A stretch of 9,828 nt of DNA from DUOD01 sp050945235 (GTDB lineage: Bacteria; Bacillota; Clostridia; DUOD01), in the NCBI GenBank assembly GCA_050945235.1, contig JBMNSO010000062.1, forward strand, positions 1 through 9,828. The letters run 5' to 3'. A program made the translations under genes and the position numbers. Every line of letters starts with the position of its first letter. Position 1 is the stretch's first letter. The notes beneath the pieces were generated by a model. It searched no databases and was not told the origin of the DNA. It worked only from the letters and a program-made list of their open reading frames with translations. This document shows, in pieces, positions 1 through 6,388 of this stretch.

Positions 1-1087
1 CCACGTTGGAGCGAATTTCTGGAAGGACATGGAGAAGAAAATGCACATAGAATTCTTCGATGAAGAGGGCAAACCAGGTCTTGAAATGGATGCCGGGCTG
101 AAGGTTTTCGGTGCCTACGGTAGGGCTATGGAGAAAAAATCCCTTGCTGTGCATGCCCGCAATATCTACGGCTCCGACAGCATTAAATATCCATTCTTCC
201 ATGATAAGGATATACTGGAGTTTAAGAGCATTGTTCTAAGGACCTCCGGCCAGGACGCAACCATGTCCAAAATACGGGACGGTTTTATGACCACCCTGGC
301 CCGACGGATGGGGCTGGATGCCCAAGCCCATCGTCCGGCGGTGCTTTATATAAACGGCGAATACTGGGGTCTATATAACATAAGGGAAAAGATCAGTGAA
401 CACTTCATCGCCGGCAACCATGGTGTGCCCATTGAGCACATAGATCTGCTGGAAGCTAACGGTAGGGTGAAGTTCGGGCAGAGGGAAGACTATGACGAGC
501 TAATAAAGTTTGTAAAAAATAATGACATGCGGCTTGCCAAAAACTATGAATACGTGAAAACCCAGGTGGATATCCAAAACTTCATAGATTATGAGATTGC
601 CATTATGTATTTTGGAAATACCGATTCGGGTAATATACGGTTCTGGCGGGATCGCCGTCCTGAGGGTAGATGGCGATGGATAGTCTACGACCAAGACTGG
701 GCATTCTTCAATGTTAACCACAATACCGTGTGGTACCTGACAAACCCTGAGGGCCATGGCATCGGTCTGAATTTTTCCAATGCCCTCATGTACAACCTGT
801 TGAAAAACCAGGAGTTTAAAGACGAGTTTGTTGCCCGGTTTGCCTATCACCTGAAAAACACTTTTAAGACTGAGGACGTAATAGCCCTTATAGATCAATT
901 TGCCGCCAGGATTGATTCGGAAGTACCGGCCGATTGCGAGAGGTGGGGCGGCACATACGAGGGCTGGAAGAAGTATGTCCAAAGGCTTAGGGATTTTGCA
1001 ATCAAGCGCCCGGCCATTCTTAAGGGATATATACAGCAGGAACTGGGCCTGAGCAACCAGGAGATGAAGGCATTTGACGGCATTTAA
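1..1087 (+). CDS. CotH-type protein kinase (5' end missing)
   Basis: This is a CotH-family atypical kinase domain (Fam20-like fold). In Bacillus, CotH phosphorylates spore coat proteins; the substrate here is unknown. The reading frame is open to the left edge (first full codon at base 2, HVGANFWKDM...), so the ATG at 29 is internal and the true start lies outside. Visible family features are the KKSLAV basic segment near base 134, the INGEYWGLYNIREKI segment with its conserved Glu codon at 386-388, and the WIVYDQDWAF motif with Asp codons at 689-691 and 695-697, likely metal/ATP ligands. The C-terminal part after about base 780 is helical with no further recognisable domain. It ends 68 bases before the VTC gene, with no terminator between, so it is probably co-transcribed. 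Whether a signal peptide or extra N-terminal domains exist cannot be seen. Confidence 0.9.
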   Translation, partial: HVGANFWKDMEKKMHIEFFDEEGKPGLEMDAGLKVFGAYGRAMEKKSLAVHARNIYGSDSIKYPFFHDKDILEFKSIVLRTSGQDATMSKIRDGFMTTLARRMGLDAQAHRPAVLYINGEYWGLYNIREKISEHFIAGNHGVPIEHIDLLEANGRVKFGQREDYDELIKFVKNNDMRLAKNYEYVKTQVDIQNFIDYEIAIMYFGNTDSGNIRFWRDRRPEGRWRWIVYDQDWAFFNVNHNTVWYLTNPEGHGIGLNFSNALMYNLLKNQEFKDEFVARFAYHLKNTFKTEDVIALIDQFAARIDSEVPADCERWGGTYEGWKKYVQRLRDFAIKRPAILKGYIQQELGLSNQEMKAFDGI

Positions 1088-1155
1088 CGGACGATAAGGG
1101 CACAAACGGTTTGAAAAACAGTTGAGTATCAACATTAAAGTAAGGAATGGTAACT

Positions 1156-1875
1156 ATGATGAAAAACCATAAGGAAAGGTACAGGCATGAGCTTAAGTAT
1201 TTTATAAACCACCACCAGTATATAACCTTAAAGAATAGGCTGTCCAGTATATTGAAGGCAGACCCCTATTCTGATGGTGATAACGAGTACCATATTAGAA
1301 GCCTGTATTTTGATGATATCTACAACACCGGATTGTTTGATAAACAAGCCGGGGTCAATGATAGAAAGAAATTCAGGATAAGAATATACAATTACGATGA
1401 CGGATTGGTTAAGCTGGAGAAAAAGACCAAGGTTGGCCAGTTTATCAATAAGCAAACTGCCCCCATAAGTAAAAAGGATTTTTACAGAATAATGGACAAC
1501 GATATAGACTTTTTATACTATTCCGACCACAGCCTTTTAAAGAAGTTCTTTATAGAGATGAGGACCAATTTATTAAGGCCCGTCATGCTTGTAGATTATA
1601 CAAGGGAGGCTTATATCCACCCGGCCAACAATATCCGGATCACCTTTGACAAGGACTTGAGGACAAGCATAACCTCAACGGATATATTTAACAGGGATTT
1701 ATTTACCCTACGGGCCCTGGACGAGCCCTTGATGATCATGGAAATAAAATACGATAACTTTTTCCCTGATTTTATTAGGGATATGATGCAGATATCCGTC
1801 GGCCTGAGGACGGCGGCATCGAAATATGTAATTTGTAGAAAATACTTTAAAACAAATAACTGGGAGGATCATTAA
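1156..1875 (+). CDS. VTC domain protein (polyphosphate polymerase type)
   Basis: A 239-residue protein consisting almost entirely of a VTC domain, the tunnel fold that in yeast Vtc4 makes polyphosphate from ATP. The tunnel residues expected of the family are visible: RHELKY at 10-15 (R10, E12, K14), SLYFD at 49-53, KKFRIRIY at 71-78 (R74, R76), LEKKTK at 87-92, VDYTREAY at 146-153, ITFDKDLRTS at 162-171, MEIKY at 195-199 (E196, K198) and SKY at 222-224. With the catalytic Glu and the basic residues intact it is probably an active polymerase, though product and acceptor are not proven. I chose ATG 1156 because AAGGAA at 1142-1147 sits 8 bases upstream; the ATG at 1147 overlaps that site. It has no membrane segment of its own, and its stop codon abuts the DUF4956 start, so the two products probably work together at the membrane. 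Confidence 0.9.
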   Translation: MMKNHKERYRHELKYFINHHQYITLKNRLSSILKADPYSDGDNEYHIRSLYFDDIYNTGLFDKQAGVNDRKKFRIRIYNYDDGLVKLEKKTKVGQFINKQTAPISKKDFYRIMDNDIDFLYYSDHSLLKKFFIEMRTNLLRPVMLVDYTREAYIHPANNIRITFDKDLRTSITSTDIFNRDLFTLRALDEPLMIMEIKYDNFFPDFIRDMMQISVGLRTAASKYVICRKYFKTNNWEDH

Positions 1876-2559
1876 ATGGGAGATGTGTTAAGTTTCAAAG
1901 ACATAATTAAAAAGAGTATATTGGAGGAATTCAGTTATTCAAACCAGCCCCTCACCCTAAGCCGTATAGTAATTACATTGTTGCTTACCTTTATAATAGG
2001 ACTTTTTATATTTTTTGTGTACAAGAAAACCTTTAAAGGTGTTTTGTATACCCGGAGTTTTAATATAGCACTCATTCTAGTGGCACTGGTGACTGCAATG
2101 ATCATTATGCCTATAACATCTAATCTGGTGCTGTCCCTTGGTATGGTGGGTGCATTGAGTATTGTCCGTTTCAGGACGGCTATTAAGGACCCCATGGACA
2201 TTGGTTTTATGTTCTGGGCTATTTCCGCAGGCCTGACCAGCGGTGCAGGTTTCTATGTCCTAACCATAGGCGGTAGTATAATAATCGGAATAATATTGCT
2301 TATTCTATCAGGGGTAAAGTTTCGGGGCACGGAACCGTATTTACTGGTTATCCACTACCATCCGGGCATAGACGGTGTTATTAACCGGGTACTGCCCAAG
2401 CATAAGGTGAAATCCAAAACCGTTTCCAAGGACGGTGTGGAACTTACGCTGGAAGTCAGGGTTTTAAAGAACAACACCTCCTTCCTTAACAATATACTAA
2501 GGATGGAGGGGGTTAAGGATGCATCTCTCATAAGCTATAACGGCGACTATGTTTCGTAA
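1876..2559 (+). CDS. DUF4956 membrane protein
   Basis: A 227-residue integral membrane protein of the DUF4956 family, often encoded beside VTC-domain genes. Hydrophobic segments are at about 31-48, 62-81, 109-125 and 128-146. The family's hallmark stretch is at 92-110 (GALSIVRFRTAIKDPMD, with R98, R100 and K104 between membrane helices), followed by FMFWAISAGL. A soluble, probably cytosolic domain fills 147-227. The ATG follows the VTC stop codon directly, with GGAGG at 1862-1866 inside the end of the VTC gene, so the two are translationally coupled. No function is established. By analogy with the membrane part of the yeast VTC complex, the basic loop between helices could contact or conduct the anionic polymer made by the VTC partner; this is inference. 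A strong terminator lies about 30 bases downstream, making this the last gene of the operon. Confidence 0.88.
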   Translation: MGDVLSFKDIIKKSILEEFSYSNQPLTLSRIVITLLLTFIIGLFIFFVYKKTFKGVLYTRSFNIALILVALVTAMIIMPITSNLVLSLGMVGALSIVRFRTAIKDPMDIGFMFWAISAGLTSGAGFYVLTIGGSIIIGIILLILSGVKFRGTEPYLLVIHYHPGIDGVINRVLPKHKVKSKTVSKDGVELTLEVRVLKNNTSFLNNILRMEGVKDASLISYNGDYVS

Positions 2560-2590
2560 GGTTAAAAGCTTATATTGGGGATTTGTCAGA

Positions 2591-2637
2591 TACCACGGCC
2601 GGGCGGTGGATTATAACCGGCCGTGGTAAAATTTTTT
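2591..2637 (+). terminator. Intrinsic terminator of the CotH-VTC-DUF4956 operon
   Basis: A perfect 12-bp stem (taccacggccgg at 2591-2602 with ccggccgtggta at 2617-2628) and a 14-nt loop are followed after three A by six T (2632-2637). The G+C-rich stem and U-tract fit a Rho-independent terminator for + strand transcripts. Confidence 0.9.
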
Positions 2638-2639
2638 AC

Positions 2640-2683
2640 AGGCGGTATTTAGCTGACATAAAGGCGGTATTTGGCTGGCAAAA
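2640..2683. repeat. 22-bp direct tandem repeat, possible insertion-sequence end relic
   Basis: Two adjacent 22-bp copies (aggcggtattt[a/g]gctg[a/g]ca..., 2640-2661 and 2662-2683) agree at 19 of 22 positions. They lie directly after the terminator, outside any gene. Short repeats of about 20 bp in tandem are typical of the multi-repeat ends of IS21-family elements, and a relic of such an end is possible. No transposase remnant or opposite end is visible, so this remains inference. Confidence 0.55.
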
Positions 2684-2730
2684 AATTATTCGATCACCGG
2701 AATAATATATCGATAAACAATAAATAATTG

Positions 2731-2759
2731 TTGAATTGCAATAATAATTGTGTTATTAT
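2731..2759 (+). promoter_or_regulatory. SigA-type promoter with extended -10 for the DUF4173 gene
   Basis: TTGAAT (2731-2736), a 17-nt spacer and TATTAT (2754-2759), with an extended TG at 2751-2752, match a vegetative promoter. Transcription should start near 2766, giving a leader of about 50 nt. A perfect inverted repeat (aataataa at 2740-2747, ttattatt at 2753-2760, 5-nt gap) covers the spacer and -10 and could be an operator, although such A/T palindromes also arise by chance. Confidence 0.65.
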
Positions 2760-2816
2760 TTAAGTAACGTTGGAAACAAAAATAAAATTATCCATTAGAA
2801 ACAGGGTGATTGAATA

Positions 2817-4295
2817 ATGATTAAGGAAAACAGGATTGTCGTTTTAAGCACTCTATTGGGTATTCTGTTCAGCTGGCTTTTTTATGAAAAGGAATTCGGT
2901 ATATCATTTTTTATTTTTTCCTTGGCCGCCATGGCAGCTTTTATGTATATTATGACAAGAAGCGGGTTTAATGTTAAAAACAACCCCAGGCCATGGTTTA
3001 CGGCAGCTATTATTGTCCTTCTTTCAGCAACCTACTTTATAAACAGAAACTCCATATTCTATCTGCTCAATGTACCGGTTATTCTACTGTTGTTTGTATT
3101 AACCGCTCTTTTCGCCCTTAAGGGTAAGAACCGGAATTGGTCCATACTTGATTACATAGCCAATGGTGTTTTAGCCTCCACTTGTTTTCTGCTGTATATC
3201 CACCGCCCATACAAGCTGGTTGGCCAAGGGATATTTTCCGCCGGTTTTTTTAAAAGGAATTCCGCCCTCAGAAAAGTCTTAACCGGCATATGCATTTCCC
3301 TGCCCCTGGTATTAATACTGGTTTTACTGCTATCATCGGCCGATATGGTTTTTAACCGGATGTTGTCCTTTATACCCAACTTCTTTGAAAACGAAAACTG
3401 GGCTGATATTTTCAATATGGTCATCATAGCCTTGATTATCGGGACATTATTCCACAGCTTTGTTCTTAACCTGAAGGAGGGAAAATACTTTTTAAAAACA
3501 TCGGATGAAGGGCCTAATGCTATAAAGGATAAAAGATGTGCGGACCCCACCATTTTAACTACTGTTTTAGCGGCGGTAAATATTATATATATAGTCTTTT
3601 GCGTGATACAGTTTTCCTATCTTTTCGGCGGCCATTCAAATACCCTTCCGATGGGCTTTTCATATGCCGAGTATGCAAGACGGGGATTTTTTGAATTGGT
3701 AGCTGTTACGATTGTCAATTTCTGCATATTATTGTTCGCAATAACCTATTCTCCAAAAGTGAGCGGTGTTTTACAAAGGCCCATCAAGGCATTGCTCTTG
3801 TTAATGGGGGCGGCAACCTACGTAATGATCTATTCATCTTTTTACAGGATGGGTCTTTATGAGCAGGAATACGGATACACCCACCTGCGGATACTGGTTT
3901 ACCTTTTCCTGATACTGGAATCCCTGCTGCTGGCGGGAACCATGGTGTATATAATACGGCCCCGTTTTAAGTTAATGGCGATGTATGTAGTGGTGTTGCT
4001 GGTGTTCTATGCCGGCGTAAACTTTATAAGCCTGGATAGCCTAATTGCCCGAAGGAATATCGACAGATACTTTACTACAGGCAAGATCGACCTGGCCTAT
4101 CTGCAAACGCTGTCCTATGATGCACTGCCCGAGATAACCAGGCTGATTAATGTTCAGGAACAGGAAATAGCCGATTGGGCAAAGGAGCGGTTGAAAGCAA
4201 TAGAAGACCAATTATCCAGGTCCTACAGTTGGCAGGAGTATAATATCTCCCGCCAGAGAGCGGCAAATGTCTTAAAAGCCCTGGATGTTGAATGA
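2817..4295 (+). CDS. DUF4173 multi-pass membrane protein
   Basis: A 492-residue polytopic membrane protein with about twelve hydrophobic segments and a soluble C-terminal tail of about 80 residues. Family features are AEYARRGFFELVAVTIVNF near residues 284-302, the YRMGLYEQEYGYTHLRI stretch near 344-360, and SLIARRNIDRYFTTGKIDLAYL followed by LSYDALPEI in the tail. These match DUF4173, related to DUF4153. No biochemical role is established. The C-terminal extra-membrane part is helical and rich in charged residues. The ATG is preceded by AGGGTGA (2803-2809) at 7 bases. The gene has its own promoter and is isolated between terminator and repeat regions, so it is probably monocistronic. Its last codons (KALDVE-stop) are echoed several times in the downstream DNA (4305-4410). 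Confidence 0.85.
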   Translation: MIKENRIVVLSTLLGILFSWLFYEKEFGISFFIFSLAAMAAFMYIMTRSGFNVKNNPRPWFTAAIIVLLSATYFINRNSIFYLLNVPVILLLFVLTALFALKGKNRNWSILDYIANGVLASTCFLLYIHRPYKLVGQGIFSAGFFKRNSALRKVLTGICISLPLVLILVLLLSSADMVFNRMLSFIPNFFENENWADIFNMVIIALIIGTLFHSFVLNLKEGKYFLKTSDEGPNAIKDKRCADPTILTTVLAAVNIIYIVFCVIQFSYLFGGHSNTLPMGFSYAEYARRGFFELVAVTIVNFCILLFAITYSPKVSGVLQRPIKALLLLMGAATYVMIYSSFYRMGLYEQEYGYTHLRILVYLFLILESLLLAGTMVYIIRPRFKLMAMYVVVLLVFYAGVNFISLDSLIARRNIDRYFTTGKIDLAYLQTLSYDALPEITRLINVQEQEIADWAKERLKAIEDQLSRSYSWQEYNISRQRAANVLKALDVE

Positions 4296-4410
4296 TAGCC
4301 TTATAAAGCACTGAATATAGAATAATAACCTTACAAAACCCTGGATATTTGGATATAGAGTAATAATTCTGAAAGCCATGGATTTAGAGTAATAACTCTG
4401 AAAGCCCTGG
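4275..4410 (+). repeat. Degenerate ~30-bp tandem repeats that copy the DUF4173 3' end
   Basis: Units start with AAARCCCTGGAT-like sequence at 4275, 4305, 4335, 4372 and 4401 (partial). Lengths are 30, 30, 37 and 29 bases. The first unit contains the final codons of the DUF4173 gene. Read from each AAA, unit 1 gives KALDVE-stop, unit 2 KALNIE-stop and unit 4 KAMDLE-stop. Unit 3 gives KTLDIE-stop once an 8-base insertion, partly a GGATAT duplication, is removed. The mostly synonymous or conservative differences suggest old duplications that drifted. It is not CRISPR: units abut without unique spacers. Confidence 0.75.
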
Positions 4411-4464
4411 TTGCCAATGACAGTTTATTGAGTTTAGCATTGACAAATCCGAATACCAGGGTTT
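4402..4464 (+). other. Imperfect hairpin after the DUF4173 gene
   Basis: aagccctggt (4402-4411) can pair with accagggttt (4455-4464) over 10 bp with one G-U. Inside it, tgccaatg (4412-4419) pairs with cattgaca (4438-4445) at 7 of 8 positions. It is the only candidate transcript-end structure before the patatin gene, but no U-tract follows, so it is not a standard terminator. Confidence 0.3.
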
Positions 4465-4501
4465 ATCCTTAATGGGAAGGTATATATAGAAGGATGTAAA
4501 T

Positions 4502-4533
4502 TTTAGATATTATATATTTAGATATAGTATATT
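4502..4533 (+). promoter_or_regulatory. A/T-rich 15-bp direct repeat with weak promoter-like hexamers
   Basis: Two adjacent 15-bp copies (tttagatat..tata at 4502-4516 and 4517-4531) agree at 13 positions, just upstream of the patatin gene. TAGATA (4504-4509) and TATATT (4528-4533), 18 bases apart, could form a weak promoter, but A/T-rich DNA gives such matches easily. No better promoter is visible between 4296 and 4552. Confidence 0.3.
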
Positions 4534-4552
4534 CATTAGAGGTGATACTGCA

Positions 4553-5446
4553 GTGCTTATAGAAAATACGGGCCTTGTACTTGAAGGGGGCGGCATGAGG
4601 GGGGCCTATACCTCCGGTGTATTGGATGCGTTAATGGATAAAGGTATTGAATTTCCCTATGTGATAGGGGTATCAGCCGGTGCCAACAACGGCGCTAATT
4701 TTGTGGCACGGCAGAGGGAGAGGAACAAAAGGGTTTTTGTGGATTTTGTCGAGGACAAGAGGTATTCCGGCTGGGGCAACCTATTGAAAAAGGGTATGTA
4801 CTTTGGCATGGATTTTCTGTTTGACGATCTGCCCAACCGTTTGGCACCCTTTGATTATCAAACCTTCTATGAAACTTCTACTATCTTTTATGCCTGTGTC
4901 ACCGATTGTGTCTCCGGCCAGGCCGTATATTTCAAGCAAAAGGATTATGATCCCCGTTTTTTTATGGAGAAAATACTCCGGGCATCCAGCAGTGTGCCCA
5001 TTATCTGTCGGCCGGTGGAGATAGACGGCAGAATGTATCTTGACGGGGGTATATCCGATTCCATACCTGTGGAAAAGTCAATGGCCGATGGAAACGCCTT
5101 TAACGTTGTAGTTCTCACCAGAAACGAAGGGTATGTTAAAAAACCGGCTAGGACGAGTGCCATTGCCGCGATGGTGCTGGCCAGGTATCCAAAATTTGTA
5201 CAGGCCATGAGAAAAAGGCATATAATGTATAACCGGTGCCTAAACAAGATTTTGGAACTGGAGGCAGAGGGCAAGGTGTTTGTATTCAGACCCCAGGCTA
5301 AGATTGAAGTGGCCATGATGGACAGGGATATGGACAAGATCGACGGCCTTTATAGGCAGGGTTATAGCGAAGCCATGGACAGGATAAAGGATTTAAAGGA
5401 CTGGATAGCAAGGACAAGGAAGGATAGAAAAATAAAGGAGGCATGA
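4553..5446 (+). CDS. Patatin-like phospholipase / acyl hydrolase
   Basis: A 297-residue serine acyl hydrolase of the patatin family, with the Ser-Asp dyad used on membrane or storage lipids. The oxyanion loop GGGMRG is at 12-17, the nucleophile elbow GVSAG at 39-43 with Ser41, and the DGG motif at 164-166 with Asp164, followed by SDSIPV. The C-terminal 100 residues match the extension seen in YjjU-like bacterial patatins. There is no signal peptide or membrane span, so it is probably cytosolic or peripheral. All catalytic residues are present; the natural lipid is unknown. The start is GTG at 4553, with AGAGGTGAT (4538-4546) ending 6 bases upstream. The family N-terminus (short segment before LVLEGGGMRG) fits this start. 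The stop codon lies inside a short hairpin that may terminate the transcript. Confidence 0.92.
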   Translation: MLIENTGLVLEGGGMRGAYTSGVLDALMDKGIEFPYVIGVSAGANNGANFVARQRERNKRVFVDFVEDKRYSGWGNLLKKGMYFGMDFLFDDLPNRLAPFDYQTFYETSTIFYACVTDCVSGQAVYFKQKDYDPRFFMEKILRASSSVPIICRPVEIDGRMYLDGGISDSIPVEKSMADGNAFNVVVLTRNEGYVKKPARTSAIAAMVLARYPKFVQAMRKRHIMYNRCLNKILELEAEGKVFVFRPQAKIEVAMMDRDMDKIDGLYRQGYSEAMDRIKDLKDWIARTRKDRKIKEA

Positions 5447-5457
5447 AAATGCCTTTT
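5439..5457 (+). terminator. Short GAAA-loop hairpin overlapping the patatin stop codon
   Basis: aggcat (5439-5444) pairs with atgcct (5449-5454) around a GAAA tetraloop, followed by TTT-ACG-TTTT. The TGA stop codon (5444-5446) is in the loop side of the stem. The stem is only 6 bp, with possible G-U extensions into the T-run, so termination may be partial. Confidence 0.5.
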
Positions 5458-5472
5458 ACGTTTTACTGAGTA

Positions 5473-5501
5473 TACACAAGGGATAGGTTTTACGGTATAA
5501 T
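5473..5501 (+). promoter_or_regulatory. SigA-type promoter for the HAD gene
   Basis: TACACA (5473-5478, 4 of 6 to consensus), a 17-nt spacer and a perfect TATAAT (5496-5501). Transcription would start near 5508, leaving a leader of about 47 nt. This argues against translation from the GTG at 5507 and supports the ATG at 5555. Confidence 0.65.
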
Positions 5502-5554
5502 ATTTAGTGATTGTGCTAATATCGATAAAAGATAATATGATAAAGGGGATCATT

Positions 5555-6202
5555 ATGTTTGAAAATGTAAAGGCATTGATTTTTGATATGGACGGTGTGC
5601 TAATGGATTCTGAACCGGTGATAAAAGCGGCGGCCATTGCCGGGTTGAAGGAGTTTGGGGTGGATGCAAAAATCGATGATTTCGAACCCTTTGTGGGCAT
5701 GGGCGAGGATAGATTCATAGGTGGAGTGGCTGAGAAGTACGGAGTGCCGTACAGGCTGGAGATGAAAAAAAGGGTTTATGAGATATATGTGGACATTGTT
5801 GCCGACAATCTGGGTATATATGACGGTGTACAGCAGTTTTTGTTGGAAATGAAGGAAAGGGGTTATGTGTTGGCATTGGCAAGCAGCGCCGATAAGGTGA
5901 AGGTGGAGGCCAACTTAAGGGTGACCGGCATAGCTGCTTCCATATTTGCTGCCATAGTTTGCGGCGAGGATGTGGAAAAAAAGAAACCCTTCCCGGATAT
6001 TTACCTATATGCAGCCCAAAAGATCGGTGTATCGCCGAATAACTGCCTGGTGGTGGAGGATGCCATAAGCGGTATTAAAGCGGCAAAGGCGGCGGGCATG
6101 CAGTGTATAGCGGTGACCTCATCCTTTGGCAGGGATGTCCTTGAAAAGGAAGGCGCCGACGCCGTTGTGGATAATACTGTAGACATCGCCTCCATCCTCT
6201 AG
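5555..6202 (+). CDS. HAD superfamily subfamily IA hydrolase (beta-phosphoglucomutase-like)
   Basis: A 215-residue haloacid dehalogenase-like phosphatase or phosphomutase with all four motifs. Motif I is DMDGV with nucleophile Asp11 and acid Asp13. Motif II has Ser110 in LALASS, motif III Lys144 in KKKPFPD, and motif IV Glu168-Asp169 in VVEDAISGIKAAKAAGM. Residues 15-90 form the helical cap typical of subfamily IA. Sugar-phosphate or other small phosphomonoester substrates are usual; specificity cannot be read from the sequence, and DSEP after motif I is more typical of generic phosphatases than of a true beta-phosphoglucomutase. ATG 5555 is preferred because AAAGGGG (5542-5548) lies 6 bases upstream and the promoter start falls downstream of the alternative GTG at 5507. 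The gene has its own promoter and follows the patatin gene by 108 bases; no functional link is evident. Confidence 0.9.
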   Translation: MFENVKALIFDMDGVLMDSEPVIKAAAIAGLKEFGVDAKIDDFEPFVGMGEDRFIGGVAEKYGVPYRLEMKKRVYEIYVDIVADNLGIYDGVQQFLLEMKERGYVLALASSADKVKVEANLRVTGIAASIFAAIVCGEDVEKKKPFPDIYLYAAQKIGVSPNNCLVVEDAISGIKAAKAAGMQCIAVTSSFGRDVLEKEGADAVVDNTVDIASIL

Positions 6203-6203
6203 C

Positions 6204-6297
6204 GGACAGTTGGACAGGGGACGGTCCTGTCGTGTCCATCCTATTGCCATTGAATTGGACGCAGAACCATCCCTGGGTGGTGTCCTTGGGTGTCCAT
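6204..6297. repeat. Palindromic GGACAG...TGTCC repeat region
   Basis: Immediately after the HAD stop codon, gacagg (6213-6218) pairs with cctgtc (6226-6231), nested within ggaca (6204-6208) and tgtcc (6233-6237). A second set of ggac/gtcc arms and an accatc/ggtggt hairpin follows at about 6257-6297. The wording ggacaggggacggtcctgtc resembles a dispersed palindromic repeat I recall from clostridial genomes (inference). It has no T-tract, so it is not a clear terminator, though it could stop or protect the HAD transcript. From 6298 to 6353 I see nothing but A/T-rich DNA. Confidence 0.5.
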
Positions 6298-6353
6298 GCA
6301 GATGTGGAATTTTGTTATTTCTATTACTTATTTGCTACAAACTTACATCAATA

Positions 6354-6382
6354 TTGACACAGACGAAAAATAAAAATATAAT
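6354..6382 (+). promoter_or_regulatory. Perfect consensus SigA promoter
   Basis: TTGACA (6354-6359), exactly 17 nt, and TATAAT (6377-6382) match the consensus fully, the strongest promoter in the window. The predicted start is near 6389. A 17-bp perfect palindrome (taaaaat-ata-attttta, 6371-6387) and a 14-bp one (6382-6395) overlap the -10 and start, and could bind a regulator or be chance in A/T-rich DNA. Confidence 0.85.
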
Positions 6383-6388
6383 TTTTAT

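Noticed and set aside
500..1135. 211-residue minus-strand open frame
   Set aside because: It lies opposite the CotH gene, which has clear family motifs. The predicted protein shows no recognisable domain and no ribosome binding site.
4275..4410. Possible CRISPR array
   Set aside because: The units are degenerate, abut each other with no unique spacers, and vary in length.
4402..4464. Terminator for the DUF4173 gene
   Set aside because: The hairpin is imperfect with a long loop, and no T-tract follows, so it is listed only as a hairpin.
5507..5554. GTG start at 5507 adding 16 residues to the HAD protein
   Set aside because: The TATAAT at 5496-5501 puts the transcript start at about 5508, and ATG 5555 has a good ribosome binding site and the usual family N-terminus.
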